Under the pieces are notes generated by a model that saw only the letters and a program-made list of their open reading frames with translations, had not been told where the DNA came from and did not search any database. A stretch of 64,000 bases of DNA from Aeromicrobium stalagmiti (GTDB lineage Bacteria > Actinomycetota > Actinomycetes > Propionibacteriales > Nocardioidaceae), in NCBI RefSeq assembly GCF_013283745.1, contig NZ_JABSTZ010000002.1:558001-622000 (forward strand), written 5' to 3'. Position numbers and translations under genes: made by a program. Of this stretch, positions 8,454 through 16,239 are shown one piece after another (positions within the stretch are counted from its first letter, which is position 1; each line of letters starts with the position of its first letter).

Positions 8454-8534
8454 TCAGCGACACATCATGTTGCGGGCACGACCGAGGTCAACGTGGAGAC
8501 GTCCCACGAGCCAGAGTGTCTGTGCCGAAAGCAT
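8454..8534 (-). CDS. Putative cysteine-responsive leader peptide upstream of sulfite reductase
   Basis: A 26-residue frame starting MLSAQTLWLVG and ending RLHVDLGRARNMMCR. It matches the short actinobacterial leader peptides with a (R)HVDL.R core and a Cys near the end that precede sulfur-assimilation genes. The Cys codon TGT is second from last, so ribosomes starved of Cys-tRNA would stall just before the stop. 122 bases separate it from the sulfite reductase ATG, room for an attenuator. Function is inferred from known leaders. Confidence 0.7.
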   Translation of the reverse strand: MLSAQTLWLVGRLHVDLGRARNMMCR

Positions 8535-8574
8535 GTGATCAGTCTGGACGCGGGTCGCGCTCAGGACAAGCAAT

Positions 8575-8593
8575 CGTCCCGCTATCTGGGACG
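8575..8593. promoter_or_regulatory. Inverted repeat upstream of the leader peptide
   Basis: CGTCCC-GCTATCT-GGGACG is a perfect 6-bp inverted repeat with a 7-base centre. It sits 41 bases upstream of the leader-peptide ATG, where a promoter or operator is expected. The regulator is unknown. Confidence 0.3.
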
Positions 8594-8658
8594 TCTGTCC
8601 GCATCGTGGACACGCTCTGCGGGATGCCGCAGAAAACCCGTGCTGCTTGTGGTCCGGG

Positions 8659-9285
8659 TCACTCGCCCGGGACGAGGACCGACACGGCATAGGCGCCCAC
8701 CACGGCAGCCAGCAGGGTCGCTCCGGCGGCCACGAGAGCGGCGTCCCACGGCATGAGGCCGGCCGTCGCGAGGCCGATGACGGCCGCGGGGTGGAAGACC
8801 GTCAGGAGGCCGAGTGGCAGGACGGCGCCGCCCACCACGGCGGGCACACCCGCCAGCGCCTCCGGGCCGCCGCCGTCGACGCTGAGCGTGGCCCAGGCCC
8901 CGATCAGTCCCACCAGTGCCGCACCGACACCGGCAACGACGAGGCCCGGGTCGGCGTAGACGAGCGTGTCGCCGAGCCGGTCGTCGAGCGTCAGGGCGAG
9001 GAGGCCGCCGATCACGCCACCGACGGCGTGAGCCGCCACCGTGGGCAGGAGCGTCGACCAGGGGCCACGGCCGACGACGGCGAGCGCGACGGCGGAGGCG
9101 GGGTTGACCATGCCGGCACCGGAGCGCTCGTCGGTCGTGTGCAGCTGCGCGTACCAGGTGAACAGGACCGCGACGGCGGCTATCGCGACGACGGCGAGCG
9201 TCGCATCGGCTGCCCGGAGGGCGAATGCGGCGACGAGCGTGGTGATCGCCGACGTGAGGACGGCGATCGGGACGGTGCGGCCCAT
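8659..9285 (-). CDS. MIP/aquaporin-like membrane protein with one degenerate NPA box
   Basis: 208 residues with about six membrane segments. The first half contains MVNPASAVALAV, a true NPA box near residue 60. The second half contains VFHPAAVIGLATAG near residue 163, where the second NPA box is HPA. Order and spacing fit the duplicated aquaporin/glycerol-facilitator fold, but overall similarity is weak and it is shorter than most family members. It would conduct water or small neutral solutes across the inner membrane. It overlaps the acyl-CoA dehydrogenase stop by one base, so it is the second gene of that operon. Confidence 0.55.
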   Translation of the reverse strand: MGRTVPIAVLTSAITTLVAAFALRAADATLAVVAIAAVAVLFTWYAQLHTTDERSGAGMVNPASAVALAVVGRGPWSTLLPTVAAHAVGGVIGGLLALTLDDRLGDTLVYADPGLVVAGVGAALVGLIGAWATLSVDGGGPEALAGVPAVVGGAVLPLGLLTVFHPAAVIGLATAGLMPWDAALVAAGATLLAAVVGAYAVSVLVPGE

Positions 9286-10934
9286 CAGGACTCCAGGTGA
9301 GGCGTGGTGCGGGCGACGATGCCGGCGAGGTCGAGTCCTCGGGGCAGGGTGCCGAACGTACCGCCCCAGTCGCCGCCGAGGCGGGAGGCGCAGAACGCGT
9401 CGGCCACGGCCGGGTCACCGTGCTGGAGCAGGACGGTGCCCTGCAGGACGGCGGCCATCTGCCCGGCGATGCGGCGGGCACGGGTCTCGATGTCGGACAG
9501 GTCGGCGAGCTCGGTGAGCACGGTCTCGGCCATCGCGTCGAGGTGGCGGTTCTCGCCGCGCACGGTGCCGACCTCGGTGATCCACGCGTCGAGGCTCTCG
9601 GGCTCGCGCCCCAGCGCCCGCAGGACGTCCAGGGCGTTGACGTTGCCGCTGCCCTCCCAGATGGAGTTGAGGGGCGACTCGCGGAACAGCAGCGGCATGC
9701 CCGACTCCTCGACGTACCCGTTGCCACCGAGGCACTCCAGCGCCTCGGCCACCATGAAGGGGGTGCGCTTGCAGACCCAGAACTTCTCGAGGGCCAGGCC
9801 GATGCGGCGCAGCGCCTGCTCGTGGGCGTCGTGGGGCTTGTCGACCGCCGAGGCCAGGCGCAGCGACACCATCGTGGCGGCCTCGCTCTCGACCGCGAGG
9901 TCGGCGAGCACGTTGATCATCGCGGGCTGGTCGGCGAGCGTCGCGCCGAAGGCCTCGCGTCGCGAGGTGTGCCACGCGGCCTCGGCAACGGCCTTGCGCA
10001 TGATGCCGGCCGATCCGAGGATGCAGTCCTGACGCGTGGCCGAGACCATCTCGATGATCGTGCGGATGCCGCGGCCCTCGTCGCCCAGGCGCATGGCCCA
10101 GGCGTCGGTGAACTCCAGCTCGCTCGACGCGTTGGAGCGGTTGCCGAGCTTGTCCTTGAGCCGGACGATCGTGAGCCCGTTGCGGGTGCCGTCGGGGCGG
10201 ATGCGCGGCACGACGAAGCACGTGACGCCCTCGGGCGCCTGGGCGAGCACCAGGAAGATGTCGTTCATGGGTGCCGACGTGAACCACTTGTGACCGGTGA
10301 GGAGGTACTCGCCGTGCGTCTCGGTCGGACGCGCCTGCGTCGTGTTGGTGCGCAGGTCGGAGCCGCCCTGCTTCTCCGTCATGCCCATGCCGGCGAGCAG
10401 GCCGGCCTTCTGGTCGGGGGCCCGCAGGCCGAAGTCGTACGTGCGCGAGGCGAGGCCTGTGGTCCACTGCTTCGCCACGGCGTCGTCGACCCGCAGCGCG
10501 GGGATCACGGCGTACGTCATGGTGATCGGGCACATGTGGCCCTGCTCGGTCTGCCCCCACGTGAAGAAGCCGGCCGCACGCTGCAGGTGGGCCACGGGGC
10601 TCTGCGACGTCCAGGGCTCCGCGGTGAGGCCGAACCCGACACCCTGCGTCATGAGCCAGTGCCACGACGGGTGGAACTCCACCTCGTCGATGCGGTTGCC
10701 GAAGCGGTCGTTGGTGCGCAGGACCGGCTCGTTCTCGTTGGCCAGGTGCCAGTGCTCGCGGGCCTCGGCCGACCCGGCGAGGGACCCCATCGGGGTGAGC
10801 TCCTCGATGATCCGGGGGGCGTGGTCGCCGCCGAAGGCAGTCACGGCGTCGAGGAGGGCTCGGTCGGCCGTCGCGACGTTGTGCCCGACAAGTGGCGACG
10901 CCTGGTTCGCAGGTGCGCGCTGGAGGGGATCCAT
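9285..10934 (-). CDS. Acyl-CoA dehydrogenase family flavoprotein, AidB-like
   Basis: 549 residues, longer than classical acyl-CoA dehydrogenases (~380) and close to E. coli AidB. FAD-binding segments are GMGMTEKQGGSDLRTNTT and HKWFTSAPMNDIFLVLAQ. Further conserved pieces are KLGNRSNASSELEF and the C-terminal LECLGGNGYVEESGMP and SIWEGSGNVNALDVLRAL. AidB proteins bind DNA and flavin and are tied to alkylation stress; others of this length are ordinary acyl-CoA dehydrogenases, so substrate and role stay open. It is translationally coupled to the MIP-like gene and divergent from the YihY gene. Confidence 0.9.
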   Translation of the reverse strand: MDPLQRAPANQASPLVGHNVATADRALLDAVTAFGGDHAPRIIEELTPMGSLAGSAEAREHWHLANENEPVLRTNDRFGNRIDEVEFHPSWHWLMTQGVGFGLTAEPWTSQSPVAHLQRAAGFFTWGQTEQGHMCPITMTYAVIPALRVDDAVAKQWTTGLASRTYDFGLRAPDQKAGLLAGMGMTEKQGGSDLRTNTTQARPTETHGEYLLTGHKWFTSAPMNDIFLVLAQAPEGVTCFVVPRIRPDGTRNGLTIVRLKDKLGNRSNASSELEFTDAWAMRLGDEGRGIRTIIEMVSATRQDCILGSAGIMRKAVAEAAWHTSRREAFGATLADQPAMINVLADLAVESEAATMVSLRLASAVDKPHDAHEQALRRIGLALEKFWVCKRTPFMVAEALECLGGNGYVEESGMPLLFRESPLNSIWEGSGNVNALDVLRALGREPESLDAWITEVGTVRGENRHLDAMAETVLTELADLSDIETRARRIAGQMAAVLQGTVLLQHGDPAVADAFCASRLGGDWGGTFGTLPRGLDLAGIVARTTPHLES

Positions 10935-10951
10935 GTCGCTACGGTAGAGCC

Positions 10952-11848
10952 ATGGCGGTGGAACCGGTAGACCGACCGGGCATCCCCGAAGCGGTCAGCA
11001 GGCTCGTCGCGCGGACCGTGAGCAGCTGCTTCCGCTATCGCGTCACGGGCCTCGCGGCAGAGGCGGCGTTCTTCGCCATCCTGTCCCTCCCGCCGCTCGT
11101 CTTCGGCCTCGCGGGCACGATCGGGTTCATCGCCGAGCGCTATGACGTGGCTCAGGTCGACGTGCTCAAGGACCGCATCATCGAGCTGGCCTCCAAGGCG
11201 CTGACCGACAGCACCGTCGACAAGGTCATCGCGCCCACGCTCGACGAGGTGCTGGGCGGCGGCCGCATCGACGTCATCTCGATCGGCTTCGTCCTCGCCC
11301 TGTGGTCGGGATCGCGGGCACTCAACGTCTTCCTCGACACGATCTCGATCATCTACGGGCTCGGCGGCCACCGGGGCATCGTCAAGACGCGCGCGCTGTC
11401 GTTCTCGCTCTACGTCGTGGCACTGATGATCGGCATCATCCTGGTGCCACTGGTGCTGACCGGGCCCGAGCTGGCGGCCGACATCCTGTCGGACCGCTGG
11501 TCGTTCCTGCGGATGTTCTACTGGCCGGCGGTCCTGGTGCTGTCGATCGGGTTCCTCACGACGCTCTACCACCTGGCCGTGCCGGTCAGGAAGAAGTGGC
11601 GGGTGGGACTGCCGGGGGCGGTGTTCACCCTGACGATGTGGATCCTGGGCAGCTACTTCGTCCGCTGGGCTCTCGGCTTCTCGACCGGCGGCATGTCGAT
11701 CTACGGGCCGCTCGCTGCGCCCATCGCCGTCCTGCTGTGGCTCTACGTCTTGTCGATCTCGGTGCTGATCGGCGCGGCCCTCAACGCCGCGGTGGAGCAG
11801 GCGATCGACGACTCGCGGTGGGGCCACCGCCTTCCGGTCGACGACTGA
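10952..11848 (+). CDS. YihY/BrkB family inner-membrane protein
   Basis: 298 residues from the ATG at 10952; an in-frame frame opening at 10892 would run over the divergent promoter and is rejected. Six membrane segments with GLAAEAAFFAILSLPPLVF near residue 27 and the C-terminal YGPLAAPIAVLLWLYVLSIS are hallmarks of the YihY/BrkB family, once called ribonuclease BN. Role unresolved; envelope integrity or solute transport has been suggested for relatives. It stands alone, convergent with the small gene that ends at 11853. Confidence 0.9.
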   Translation: MAVEPVDRPGIPEAVSRLVARTVSSCFRYRVTGLAAEAAFFAILSLPPLVFGLAGTIGFIAERYDVAQVDVLKDRIIELASKALTDSTVDKVIAPTLDEVLGGGRIDVISIGFVLALWSGSRALNVFLDTISIIYGLGGHRGIVKTRALSFSLYVVALMIGIILVPLVLTGPELAADILSDRWSFLRMFYWPAVLVLSIGFLTTLYHLAVPVRKKWRVGLPGAVFTLTMWILGSYFVRWALGFSTGGMSIYGPLAAPIAVLLWLYVLSISVLIGAALNAAVEQAIDDSRWGHRLPVDD

Positions 11849-11852
11849 GAGG

Positions 11853-12164
11853 TCAGGCGTCCTCGGGGTCGGTCGCCGGCGTCGTCGGCGGACGTCCGTG
11901 CAGTCCCGTGGCGGTCCAGCCGTCCGCGGGGGAGTAGCGCTCGAGGGCCCATCCGTGGAGACAGAGCCTGGTCACCTCGCGTGCCGCGGCCCGCGCAGCA
12001 TCCTCGCCGCGGACGTGGAGCGCCAGCAGGTCGCCGTTCTCAAAGCTGATCCGGAACATCCCGTCGTAGGGCTTGTCGAGACCCAGCGTGAAGAGGGGGT
12101 TGCTGCGGCCGCGCTCGAGGTCTTCCTCGGTGTGGAAGCGCGAGGGAGGTTCGGGACCGGTCAC
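11853..12164 (-). CDS. Conserved small cytosolic protein of unknown function
   Basis: 103 residues from a GTG start preceded by CGGAGA; longer in-frame starts lack a ribosome site and read through non-coding sequence. The body contains SNPLFTLGLDKPYDGMFRIS, LLALHVRGEDAARAAAREV and LCLHGWALERYSPADGW. No catalytic motif, signal or membrane segment. It looks like a small alpha/beta domain; I do not recognise the family. Confidence 0.6.
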   Translation of the reverse strand: MTGPEPPSRFHTEEDLERGRSNPLFTLGLDKPYDGMFRISFENGDLLALHVRGEDAARAAAREVTRLCLHGWALERYSPADGWTATGLHGRPPTTPATDPEDA

Positions 12165-12533
12165 GGGGACATTCTCCGTGGTGGGAGGGCGAACGTGTGG
12201 CGGACATGACGAAGCCCCTCGGCCGGGTGGTGGCAGCCGGGGGGCTCGGTCGCGACGGGGACACATGGAGGGATGCCCGCCAGTCGCTGTGTGCACCGGT
12301 CGTGCGTGACCAACCGGCTCGTCCTCGACACTACGGACGTGGCGCGGGGCGGTCCACCAACGACAGACAAACGATCGGTAAACCGTCGCAACGGCTCGAT
12401 GCGTGCGGTGGCAGGGGGTGTCGCCCCTGCCTTCCAGGGGAAGCCGACAGGGGCGACCCTCGCACCATACGTTCGGGCCGTCGCAGAGACCTTGCGAGTT
12501 CGCTACAGACTGTCTGCTTCCTCCGTGCCTGAA
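12165..12533. other. 369-base intergenic stretch with two hairpins
   Basis: I see no convincing gene. Two inverted repeats are present. 12420-12429 pairs perfectly with 12448-12457 (GTCGCCCCTG / CAGGGGCGAC). 12213-12223 pairs with 12236-12246 with one wobble. Both lie downstream of the small minus-strand gene ending at 12534, so they could end its transcript before the next gene's promoter. No T-run follows either. Confidence 0.5.
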
Positions 12534-12764
12534 TCAGCCGATGTGGAGGGCGTAGTCCTCGCGGTCGCGGATGTGCTGAGCCCAGGCACGCACCGTCTCG
12601 GCCGGCAGGTCGACATCGAGCTGGGCGAGGGACCGCTCCACCTCGGGCACGATCTCGTCGAGGCCCAGGCCGGCGAAGCTGATCCGCAGCGACTCGTCCG
12701 CCGCCTCGACCTTCTGGGCCAGGTCGGCGTGCTGTTCGTCGTTCACGGTGACTGTGGTGCGCAT
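12534..12764 (-). CDS. Small hypothetical protein
   Basis: 76 residues starting MRTTVTVNDEQHADLAQKVE; the ATG at 12764 is preferred because the upstream extension reads the terminator region. Predominantly helical and acidic, with VPEVERSLAQLDVDLPAETV and an ending DREDYALHIG. No known motif. Length and charge would fit an antitoxin or a small binding protein, but no partner gene is adjacent, so no function is assigned. Confidence 0.55.
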   Translation of the reverse strand: MRTTVTVNDEQHADLAQKVEAADESLRISFAGLGLDEIVPEVERSLAQLDVDLPAETVRAWAQHIRDREDYALHIG

Positions 12765-12858
12765 GCCACGAACGTACGTGGGCTCGGCGATCACTGCATC
12801 CTCGCCGGCCGTGCGCGGCAGGTCGGCGGGGGAGAGGCGGCTTGGTTCGCACATGCAG

Positions 12859-12884
12859 AAAACCCCCGGCAAGCCGGGGGTTTT
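12859..12884 (-). terminator. Rho-independent terminator after the tRNA-Gly/Cys/Val cluster
   Basis: AAAACCCCCGGC pairs with GCCGGGGGTTTT across a two-base centre, so it has a T-run on either strand. It lies just past the tRNA-Val 3' end and would end the three-tRNA transcript, and possibly insulate the small gene beyond. Confidence 0.9.
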
Positions 12885-12890
12885 CGTCTG

Positions 12891-12962
12891 TGGGCGATAC
12901 TGGGTTTGAACCAGTGACCTCTTCCGTGTCAGGGAAGCGCGCTACCGCTGCGCCAATCGCCC
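12891..12962 (-). tRNA. tRNA-Val (anticodon GAC)
   Basis: The reverse strand folds as a 72-base cloverleaf with acceptor GGGCGAT/ATCGCCC and discriminator A. The anticodon arm is CTTCC-CTGACAC-GGAAG and the T loop TTCAAAC. It reads GUC/GUU valine codons. It is the last of three tRNAs transcribed Gly-Cys-Val, followed by the terminator at 12859-12884. Confidence 0.95.
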
Positions 12963-12985
12963 GTGATTATTCAGTTGTGCTGAAG

Positions 12986-13056
12986 AGGTGGGTACGGGAT
13001 TTGAACCCGTGTAAACGGATTTGCAGTCCGTTGCCTCGCCTCTCGGCCAACCCACC
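12986..13056 (-). tRNA. tRNA-Cys (anticodon GCA)
   Basis: 71 bases on the reverse strand. Acceptor GGTGGGT/ACCCACC with discriminator U, as expected for tRNA-Cys. Anticodon arm ACGGA-CTGCAAA-TCCGT and T arm CGGGTTCAAATCCCG. Middle member of the cluster. Confidence 0.95.
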
Positions 13057-13083
13057 GCTGGATGGGTATGGAGACCCTCTCCG

Positions 13084-13155
13084 AGCGGACAACGAGATTC
13101 GAACTCGCGACCCTCACCTTGGCAAGGTGATGCTCTACCACTGAGCTATGTCCGC
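13084..13155 (-). tRNA. tRNA-Gly (anticodon GCC)
   Basis: 72 bases on the reverse strand. Acceptor GCGGACA pairing with TGTCCGC, discriminator U. Anticodon arm CACCT-TGCCA-AGGTG gives GCC, and the T arm is GCGAGTTCGAATCTCG. First member of the cluster. Confidence 0.95.
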
Positions 13156-13183
13156 AGCGGCCTCTTTGCGAGGCCGAGAAGAA

Positions 13184-13213
13184 ACATTAGCCGATGGTTC
13201 ACGCTTGTCCCAA
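13184..13213 (-). promoter_or_regulatory. Probable housekeeping promoter of the tRNA-Gly/Cys/Val cluster
   Basis: On the minus strand TTGGGA (13213-13208) and TAATGT (13189-13184) are 18 bases apart and about 30 bases upstream of tRNA-Gly. They resemble primary-sigma -35 and -10 boxes. Confidence 0.5.
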
Positions 13214-13237
13214 ACCGGGGTCACGTAGCGTGAAGAC

Positions 13238-14071
13238 ATGAGGACATGGTTCAACGGCGAACTCCTGCAAACCCCGGACGAACCGGTGATCAGCCCCCTC
13301 GACCACGGCATGATCGTGGGCGACGGAGTGTTCGAGACGGTGCAGATCAACGGCAACCGACCGTTCGCGCTGACGCGTCATCTCGACCGCCTGGTGCGCT
13401 CGGCCCAGGGGCTCGGCATCGGCACGCCGGACGTCGGCGCGATCCGTGAGGGCATCGCCGCCACGATGGACGGCCAGGACATCGCGTTCGGTCGGATCCG
13501 GGTCACGGTGACCTCCGGCAGCGGTCCACTGGGATCGCCGCGCGGTGGGGGCGACCTGACGCACGTGGTCATCTCCGAGCCGTCGACGCGCCCTCCGGAC
13601 GTCGCGAGCATCGTGACCGTCCCGTGGCCCCGCAACGAGCGTGGAGCCGTCTCAGGGTTGAAGACGACGTCGTACGCCGAGAACGCCCTGATGATCGAGC
13701 ACGCGCTCGCGCGGGGGGCGTCCGAGGCGGTCATGCCCAACACGCGCGGCGAGCTGTGCGAGGGCACCGGGTCCAACATCTTCTACGTCGTGGGGGACAG
13801 GCTCATCACGCCGACGCTGTCGGCCGGGCCGCTGGCCGGAGTCACGCGTGCCTTGGTGCTCCAGTGGTGCGCCGGCGAGATCGACGTCGTGGAGCAGGAT
13901 GCGCCCATCGAGGTGCTGCAGACCGCGGACGAGGTGATCCTCGTCGGCACCACCCGCGACGTGCAGGCGATCTCGAAGGTCGACGACCGTGAGCTGGCCG
14001 CTCCGGGGCCCGTCACGCGCCGGGCGCAGGAGATCTGGGCACGCGAGGCAGCCCGGGGGATCGACCCGTAG
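13238..14071 (+). CDS. pabC: Aminodeoxychorismate lyase (class IV PLP aminotransferase fold)
   Basis: 277 residues, the length of PabC rather than of BCAT (~360). The class IV signature is complete: ISPLDHGMIVGDGVFETV at the N-terminus, the PLP lysine region SGLKTTSYAENALMIEHA near residue 145, and CEGTGSNIFYV near residue 170. It would release p-aminobenzoate and pyruvate from aminodeoxychorismate for folate synthesis. A D-amino-acid transaminase is the main alternative, since pabA/pabB are not adjacent. It lies between two tRNA loci and appears monocistronic. Confidence 0.82.
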   Translation: MRTWFNGELLQTPDEPVISPLDHGMIVGDGVFETVQINGNRPFALTRHLDRLVRSAQGLGIGTPDVGAIREGIAATMDGQDIAFGRIRVTVTSGSGPLGSPRGGGDLTHVVISEPSTRPPDVASIVTVPWPRNERGAVSGLKTTSYAENALMIEHALARGASEAVMPNTRGELCEGTGSNIFYVVGDRLITPTLSAGPLAGVTRALVLQWCAGEIDVVEQDAPIEVLQTADEVILVGTTRDVQAISKVDDRELAAPGPVTRRAQEIWAREAARGIDP

Positions 14072-14127
14072 ACGACCGGGTTCGATCCTCGCAGGGTCGA
14101 TGGGCTAGAGTTTCCGTCGCACGTCAC

Positions 14128-14199
14128 GGGCGATTGGCGCAGTGGTAGCGCGCTTCGTTCACACCGAAGAGGTCACTGGTTCGAACCCAGTATCGCCCA
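14128..14199 (+). tRNA. tRNA-Val (anticodon CAC)
   Basis: 72-base cloverleaf. Acceptor GGGCGAT/ATCGCCC with discriminator A, anticodon arm CTTCG-TTCACAC-CGAAG, T loop TTCGAAC. It reads GUG. Outside the anticodon arm it is almost identical to the minus-strand tRNA-Val at 12891-12962. Confidence 0.95.
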
Positions 14200-14206
14200 C
14201 CCCGCG

Positions 14207-14230
14207 AACCCCTGCTCTTGCAGGGGTTTT
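14207..14230 (+). terminator. Rho-independent terminator after tRNA-Val(CAC)
   Basis: AACCCCTGC pairs with GCAGGGGTT around a TCTT loop and is followed by further T residues. It directly follows the tRNA. Confidence 0.9.
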
Positions 14231-14371
14231 CGCATATTTAGGTCCGCGCAGGACAGGATGTGCCATGGCCGCGTCGAATCGCGACCTCGGTGCTCGGTGG
14301 CCATGGCGCTATGTCCGGGATCACAACGATTTGTGGTGCGAGACAACCAGTTACGTGTCAGTATTTCTCTT

Positions 14372-14386
14372 ACTGCAACTTGCAGT
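14372..14386. promoter_or_regulatory. Perfect 15-base palindrome upstream of the sigma factor gene
   Basis: ACTGCAA-C-TTGCAGT, 61 bases upstream of the GTG start, within a locally AT-richer stretch (14330-14395). It is a possible operator for the sigma-factor gene. No regulator known. Confidence 0.4.
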
Positions 14387-14446
14387 TACACCGAGATGAC
14401 GACGCCATCCATGTCCGAGTCTCACCGTTCCAGGGGAGTAGTACTC

Positions 14447-15781
14447 GTGACGATCCAGCATGCCCTCGCGGCGCCGTCAGACCATGGCCTGTCCATCGAC
14501 GAGCTCGAGGACAACGACCTTCTGCAGATGACCCGGCAGGGGAGCAGCGAGGCCTACGCGGTGCTGTATGACCGCTACATCTACGGCGCCCGCCGCCTGG
14601 CGCGCCACCTCGGCCAGCGGGAGGAGTCGGACGACGTAGTCTCCGACGCCTTCGCCCAGATCTTCGACCTGCTGCAGCGCGGCAAGGGTCCGGACCGCGC
14701 GTTCCGCGCGTACCTGTTCACGTCGATCCGCCACGAGTGCGGACGTCGCGCCAAGGCCAGCAAGCGCGTCATGCCGACCGACGACGACGCCCAGATCGAC
14801 ACGGCCGTGCCGTTCGGCGACGGCAACCTCGACGACTTCGAGAAGAACGCGATCCGTGCGGCGTACGAGTCGCTGCCGGATCGTTGGCGCACCGTCCTGT
14901 GGCACCTCGACGTCGAGGGACGCAAGCCCAACGAGCTGGCGGACGTGCTGGGCCTGAAGCCCAACAGCGTCTCGGCCCTCGTCTACAGGGCACGCTCGGG
15001 CCTGCGCGAGGCCTATCTGCAGCAGCACGTCGGCACCACTGACGCCGAGGTCGGACGGGCGTGCTCGTCCACCCGCGGGCACCTCGCCGCGGTCGTCCGG
15101 CGCACCGCCACCTCCCGCGACCAGGAGAAGGTCCACGCTCACCTGGAGACGTGCGACGCCTGCATGGCGGCCTACCTCGACCTGCAGGAGGTCAACCGCG
15201 AGGTCGGTGCCATCGTCACGCCTGTCGCCCTCGCCGCGGCGATCGGTGGCGGCTCGGTGCTCGCTGCGACGGCATCCGGCGGCGCGCTCCTGGCCAACGT
15301 CGTCGGTGGCATCAAGGGGCTGCTCGTGACAGCCGCGGTTCCCGCCGCAGCGGTCGCCGTGACTGGTGCCGCCGTGATCTCGGCCAGCGCGCCGTCCTCA
15401 GCGCCCGTCGAGGCCCCGGACCGACCGGTCAGCTCGACGATCGCGCCGGTCACGACGGTCGCCCACTCCGCCGCCGAAGCCGATGACAAGGCTCCCGCGA
15501 CGGCCGCTGCGGTCGAGGCCCCGAAGCCTGGTGCGGCCGGCGCCCTGCCGACCGCGGCTCCGACGCGGACCGCACCGGCGACCACCCCCGCGGCGTCCCC
15601 GGGCTCCCCGGCTGTCGACCTCGACCTCGGACCGGCCAAGGTCGCCGTCGGCCCCGACGCGATCGAGGTCACGGCGGGCCCGATCGTGGTCTCGACGAAG
15701 CCGGTCAAGGACCTGTTGGAGACGGTCGCCCCGAAGACGACCACGGCGCTCGGCCAGGTGCTCGGGGCAGCCGCGAAGTAG
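14447..15781 (+). CDS. Sigma-70 family (ECF-like) factor fused to a zinc-finger/membrane C-terminal domain
   Basis: 444 residues from GTG 14447, chosen because AGGGGAG lies nine bases upstream; an earlier ATG at 14396 lacks such a site. Sigma region 2 spans about residues 25-105 (AYAVLYDRYIYGARRLAR) and region 4 about 140-195 (LPDRWRTVLWHLDVEG, LGLKPNSVSALVYRARSGLR). Then comes an HC2-type zinc finger, HLETCDACMAAYLDL near residue 235, as in anti-sigma factors. One or two hydrophobic segments follow (about 258-320), then a Pro/Ala/Thr-rich tail predicted outside. So sigma and a tethering anti-sigma-like part are in one chain. Target promoters are unknown. Confidence 0.85.
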   Translation: MTIQHALAAPSDHGLSIDELEDNDLLQMTRQGSSEAYAVLYDRYIYGARRLARHLGQREESDDVVSDAFAQIFDLLQRGKGPDRAFRAYLFTSIRHECGRRAKASKRVMPTDDDAQIDTAVPFGDGNLDDFEKNAIRAAYESLPDRWRTVLWHLDVEGRKPNELADVLGLKPNSVSALVYRARSGLREAYLQQHVGTTDAEVGRACSSTRGHLAAVVRRTATSRDQEKVHAHLETCDACMAAYLDLQEVNREVGAIVTPVALAAAIGGGSVLAATASGGALLANVVGGIKGLLVTAAVPAAAVAVTGAAVISASAPSSAPVEAPDRPVSSTIAPVTTVAHSAAEADDKAPATAAAVEAPKPGAAGALPTAAPTRTAPATTPAASPGSPAVDLDLGPAKVAVGPDAIEVTAGPIVVSTKPVKDLLETVAPKTTTALGQVLGAAAK

Positions 15782-15784
15782 CTG

Positions 15785-16180
15785 CTACTCCTCGCCGGTG
15801 CAGCTGCTGTAGACCGTCCCGTACTCCTCGGTGTCCTGCAGCGGCGCGACGTCGGGCTCGACGATCTCCTGCCCCGTGACGGCGTAGAGGGTGTCCTCGA
15901 ACGTCACGAGCTTCGAGCCGTCCTCGCACGGGATGACGTCCTGGGCGCCGAACTCGCCGTCGGCGACGCACTGGTCGTAGTCGGCGGGCAGTGTCTCGCC
16001 GGCCTTCCAGACGTCGCTGCAGTCCGGGCCGGTCGGCGTGGGCGTCGAGTCGGTTGCCGATGGAGCCTTGCTCGACGAGCCGCCACCGGCGCTGCCGCCG
16101 CCGGAGGCATCGTCGTCGCTGCCCGAGGTGCAGCCAGCGAGGAGGAGGACGGTCACGGACATGATCGCGAGTCGACGCAT
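15785..16180 (-). CDS. Small lipoprotein of unknown function
   Basis: 131 residues. Signal MRRLAIMSVTVLLLAGC with lipobox LAGC at residues 14-17, then a Ser/Gly/Asp linker and a small domain with four further cysteines (PDCSDVW, DQCVADG, IPCEDGS, SSCTGEE) likely forming two disulfides outside the cell. VTFEDTLYAVTG suggests a short beta hairpin. It is convergent with the sigma factor gene, four bases between stops. Family not recognised. Confidence 0.7.
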   Translation of the reverse strand: MRRLAIMSVTVLLLAGCTSGSDDDASGGGSAGGGSSSKAPSATDSTPTPTGPDCSDVWKAGETLPADYDQCVADGEFGAQDVIPCEDGSKLVTFEDTLYAVTGQEIVEPDVAPLQDTEEYGTVYSSCTGEE

Positions 16181-16239
16181 CCCCCGAGCCTAGGCGCTGT
16201 CGAGCCGCCGCACGAACGGGGCGAGCGCCCCGCGTGGCG

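Noticed and set aside
12165-12533. A toxin partner gene for the 76-residue protein at 12534-12764
   Set aside because: No frame with coding bias or ribosome site on either strand in this gap.
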